Shown here: piece by piece, positions 6,178 to 7,736 of the stretch
Layout of the letters: each line of letters begins with the position of its first letter
Numbering within the stretch: position 1 is the stretch's first letter
Notes under the pieces: generated by a model
Told to the model about the DNA's origin: nothing
The model's database searches: none
Seen by the model: the letters and a program-made list of their open reading frames with translations, nothing else
Assembly: GCA_937128575.1 (NCBI GenBank)
Contig: CAKZMN010000160.1
Coordinates: forward strand, 1 to 7,736
Source of the DNA: an uncultured Alphaproteobacteria bacterium
Lineage (GTDB): Bacteria > Pseudomonadota > Alphaproteobacteria > Micavibrionales > Micavibrionaceae
Length of the DNA stretch: 7,736 bases
Reading direction: 5' to 3'
Program-made: the position numbers and the translations under genes

Positions 6178-6224
6178 AAACGAAATTGTTTAAGCTCCGA
6201 AAAACATTGATAATAAAGGCATAT

Positions 6225-6229
6225 AAGGA
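6225..6229 (+). promoter_or_regulatory. Ribosome binding site of ugd
   Basis: AAGGA stands 9 bases before ATG 6239 and supports that start. Confidence 0.65.
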
Positions 6230-6238
6230 AAAATAATC

Positions 6239-7606
6239 ATGCGCGTTGGAATGGTTGGCACAGGATATGTAGGCTTGGTTTCGGGAACATGTTTCGCGGA
6301 ATTTGGTATCGATGTGGTATGCTGCGATAAAGACGCCAGCAAGATTGAGCGCCTTGAAAAAGGTGAGATTCCTATCTATGAGCCAGGCTTGGAAGATTTA
6401 GTCGCTAAACAAGTTGATGCTGGCCGGCTTTCATTTACCACCGATCTTGTGCAAACCGTGCGCGGCGCAGACGCAATTTTTATTGCCGTCGGTACGCCCG
6501 CGCGTGAGGGCGATGGCCATGCCGATATGTCATATGTTTACCAGGCTGCGCGTGAAATTGCTGCTGCTCTGGATGGCTATACGGTTATCGTGACCAAATC
6601 CACTGTTCCGGTGGGCACCGCGCGCGAAGTTGAGGCTATAATCACAGAAGAGCTTAAAAGCTTAGACAAATCAGACGTTGAATTTGATGTGTGCTCAAAC
6701 CCAGAATTTTTGCGCGAAGGCGCAGCCATTAACGATTTTATGCGTCCGGATCGCATCGTGATTGGCGTTGAAGCAGAACGCGCCAAAGACATTATGAAGG
6801 CGCTATATCGCCCGTTATTTATCAATGAAACACCAATGGTCATTACAAGCCCAGAAACTGCAGAGACAATCAAATATGCGGGTAATGGGTTCTTGGCGAT
6901 GAAAATTACCTTCATTAATGAAATTGCCAATTTATGTGAGAAAACCGGCGCAAATGTGCAAGAGGTAGCCAGAGGAATTGGTCTTGATGGGCGCATTGGA
7001 TCTAAGTTTTTGCACGCTGGCCCAGGTTATGGCGGCTCATGCTTTCCAAAAGACACACTGGCTTTGACGCAAATTGGCCAGAAATACGGCGCGCCGCAAA
7101 ACATCATTGAGACCGTTGTTTGGGTAAACGCAGAGCGTCAAAGATCTATGGCAGACCGTATAATTGATGCCTGCGGCGGTGATGTTGATGGTATGCGCAT
7201 TGGTATTTTGGGCGTCGCATTTAAACCCAATACGGATGATGTGCGCGAATCTTCTGCGCTGGCGATTATCCCTCTACTTCAGGAAGAGGGCGCAAGCATA
7301 GCCGCCTATGATCCTGCGGCAATGGAAGAGGCAGCAAAAGAGCTTGAAGATGTGCAGTGGTGCACGGATGCATATGAAGTCGCCCAAGACGCAGACATAT
7401 TGGTGATTATTACGGAATGGAACGAATTCCGCGCTCTTGATCTTCAGCGTTTGGGTGATGTTATGAAAGCCAAGCGCTTAGTTGATTTGCGTAACGTTTA
7501 TAAAATTTCGGACATGGAGGGCACGGGCTTTCACTACGTCTCTGTTGGGCGCAGCGAGGTTATGCCCGCCGCAACGGCGTCAATAAAAAAAGTGGCTGAT
7601 TTATAG
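6239..7606 (+). CDS. ugd: UDP-glucose 6-dehydrogenase
   Basis: A 455-residue NAD-dependent enzyme that oxidises UDP-glucose twice to UDP-glucuronate, a precursor for capsule, exopolysaccharide and other surface sugars. All family landmarks are present: the N-terminal dinucleotide-binding GTGYVG (7-12), the acidic strand end CCDKD (28-32), PIYEPGLE (45-52), AVGTP (83-87), KSTVPVGT (120-127), NPEFLREG (154-161), IKYAGNGFLAMKITFINE (211-228) with a catalytic Lys/Asn pair, and the catalytic cysteine in GPGYGGSCFPKD (261-272, C268). The C-terminal UDP-binding domain begins near 318 with IGILGVAFKPNTDDVRES (321-338). A short extension of about 17 residues follows the usual YVSVGR end. The start begins directly at the Rossmann strand. 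It is probably followed in the same direction by cysD across 63 bases, with no hairpin terminator visible between them. Confidence 0.97.
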   Translation: MRVGMVGTGYVGLVSGTCFAEFGIDVVCCDKDASKIERLEKGEIPIYEPGLEDLVAKQVDAGRLSFTTDLVQTVRGADAIFIAVGTPAREGDGHADMSYVYQAAREIAAALDGYTVIVTKSTVPVGTAREVEAIITEELKSLDKSDVEFDVCSNPEFLREGAAINDFMRPDRIVIGVEAERAKDIMKALYRPLFINETPMVITSPETAETIKYAGNGFLAMKITFINEIANLCEKTGANVQEVARGIGLDGRIGSKFLHAGPGYGGSCFPKDTLALTQIGQKYGAPQNIIETVVWVNAERQRSMADRIIDACGGDVDGMRIGILGVAFKPNTDDVRESSALAIIPLLQEEGASIAAYDPAAMEEAAKELEDVQWCTDAYEVAQDADILVIITEWNEFRALDLQRLGDVMKAKRLVDLRNVYKISDMEGTGFHYVSVGRSEVMPAATASIKKVADL

Positions 7607-7653
7607 CTGCGTATTTAAGGCTAAAAATGCTATTGTCATACATCTAAACGCCC

Positions 7654-7660
7654 AAAAGGA
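7654..7660 (+). promoter_or_regulatory. Ribosome binding site of the cysD-like gene
   Basis: AAAAGGA lies 9 bases before TTG 7670 and is the main reason for choosing that rare start codon. The frame is closed by a TAA at 7622-7624, and no ATG or GTG occurs between it and the conserved start of the protein. Confidence 0.6.
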
Positions 7661-7669
7661 TTCTGGTTT

Positions 7670-7736
7670 TTGTATAACTATCTAGACGAACTCGAAGCGC
7701 AAACTATCTACATTATACGCGAGGCTTATAATCGCC
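7670..7736 (+). CDS. cysD: Start of sulfate adenylyltransferase subunit 2 (CysD/NodP-like), cut by window end
   Basis: Only the first 22 codons are present. From the TTG start they read (M)YNYLDELEAQTIYIIREA followed by YNR. This matches the N terminus of CysD/NodP proteins, which begin with a short LDELEAQSIYILREA-type helix before the PP-loop SIGKDS motif. The enzyme is the ATP-sulfurylase catalytic subunit. Together with the GTPase CysN it makes adenosine 5'-phosphosulfate for cysteine synthesis or, through PAPS, for sulfation of polysaccharides. Assignment rests on a short segment, since the PP-loop lies outside the window. Its position after ugd on the same strand suggests either co-transcription or a surface-polysaccharide locus. 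Confidence 0.72.
   Translation, partial: MYNYLDELEAQTIYIIREAYNR

Noticed and set aside
6156..6192. TTAA pairs upstream of ugd as CtrA boxes (TTAA-N7-TTAA)
   Set aside because: The gaps between TTAA elements are 10 and 15 or more bases, not 7.
6577..6996. A 139-codon minus-strand frame within ugd
   Set aside because: It is fully antisense to conserved catalytic regions of ugd and has no recognisable domain.
1..7736. Mobile element, CRISPR array or defence island
   Set aside because: No regularly spaced repeats, transposase, integrase, tRNA or defence-type domains were seen. The plasmid-like annotation of the HTH/coiled-coil family alone is not evidence of transfer.

Overview
The window looks like an ordinary chromosomal segment of an alphaproteobacterium. 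This is suggested by the mix of protein types: a SapC-family protein, a DmdC-type acyl-CoA dehydrogenase, a PleA-like SLT transglycosylase and a TrmN6-type methylase. Base composition, judged by eye, is in the high forties percent GC, which would suit a low-GC Caulobacterales/Maricaulales-type marine lineage such as Hellea. That placement is an inference and is weak. I saw no transposase, integrase, tRNA, rRNA, CRISPR array or phage structural gene.

Layout from left to right. (1) The 3' part of a plus-strand gene for a cysteine-containing protein of unknown role, tentatively Rap1a/Tai-like, stops 3 bases before (2) a convergent minus-strand pair. In that pair an SLT-domain lytic transglycosylase is followed after 39 bases by a TrmN6-type adenine-N6 methyltransferase. 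(3) Divergent from the transglycosylase, across 84 bases, is a long acyl-CoA dehydrogenase of the DmdC type on the plus strand. Its end overlaps by 11 bases (4) the end of a minus-strand exported protein with a duplicated cysteine pattern. (5) Further minus-strand genes follow: a small helix-turn-helix plus coiled-coil protein and a SapC-family protein. (6) Across a 238-base AT-rich divergent region lies ugd (UDP-glucose 6-dehydrogenase) on the plus strand. (7) The window ends in the first 22 codons of a cysD-like gene with a TTG start.

The only clear functional grouping is at the right end. UDP-glucuronate synthesis (Ugd) next to sulfate activation (CysD) suggests either a surface-polysaccharide locus, possibly sulfated, or chance neighbours in a housekeeping region. 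The three minus-strand genes from SapC to the exported protein look like separate transcription units: there is a probable hairpin terminator after sapC, a cluster of dyads before the HTH gene, and a good, apparently leaderless promoter before the exported cysteine protein.

I found no convincing novel multi-gene system. The items most worth a second look are the duplicated C...CxC...C periplasmic protein with its leaderless promoter and overlapping inverted repeat, the HTH/coiled-coil gene with its dyad-rich upstream region, and the ugd-cysD junction.
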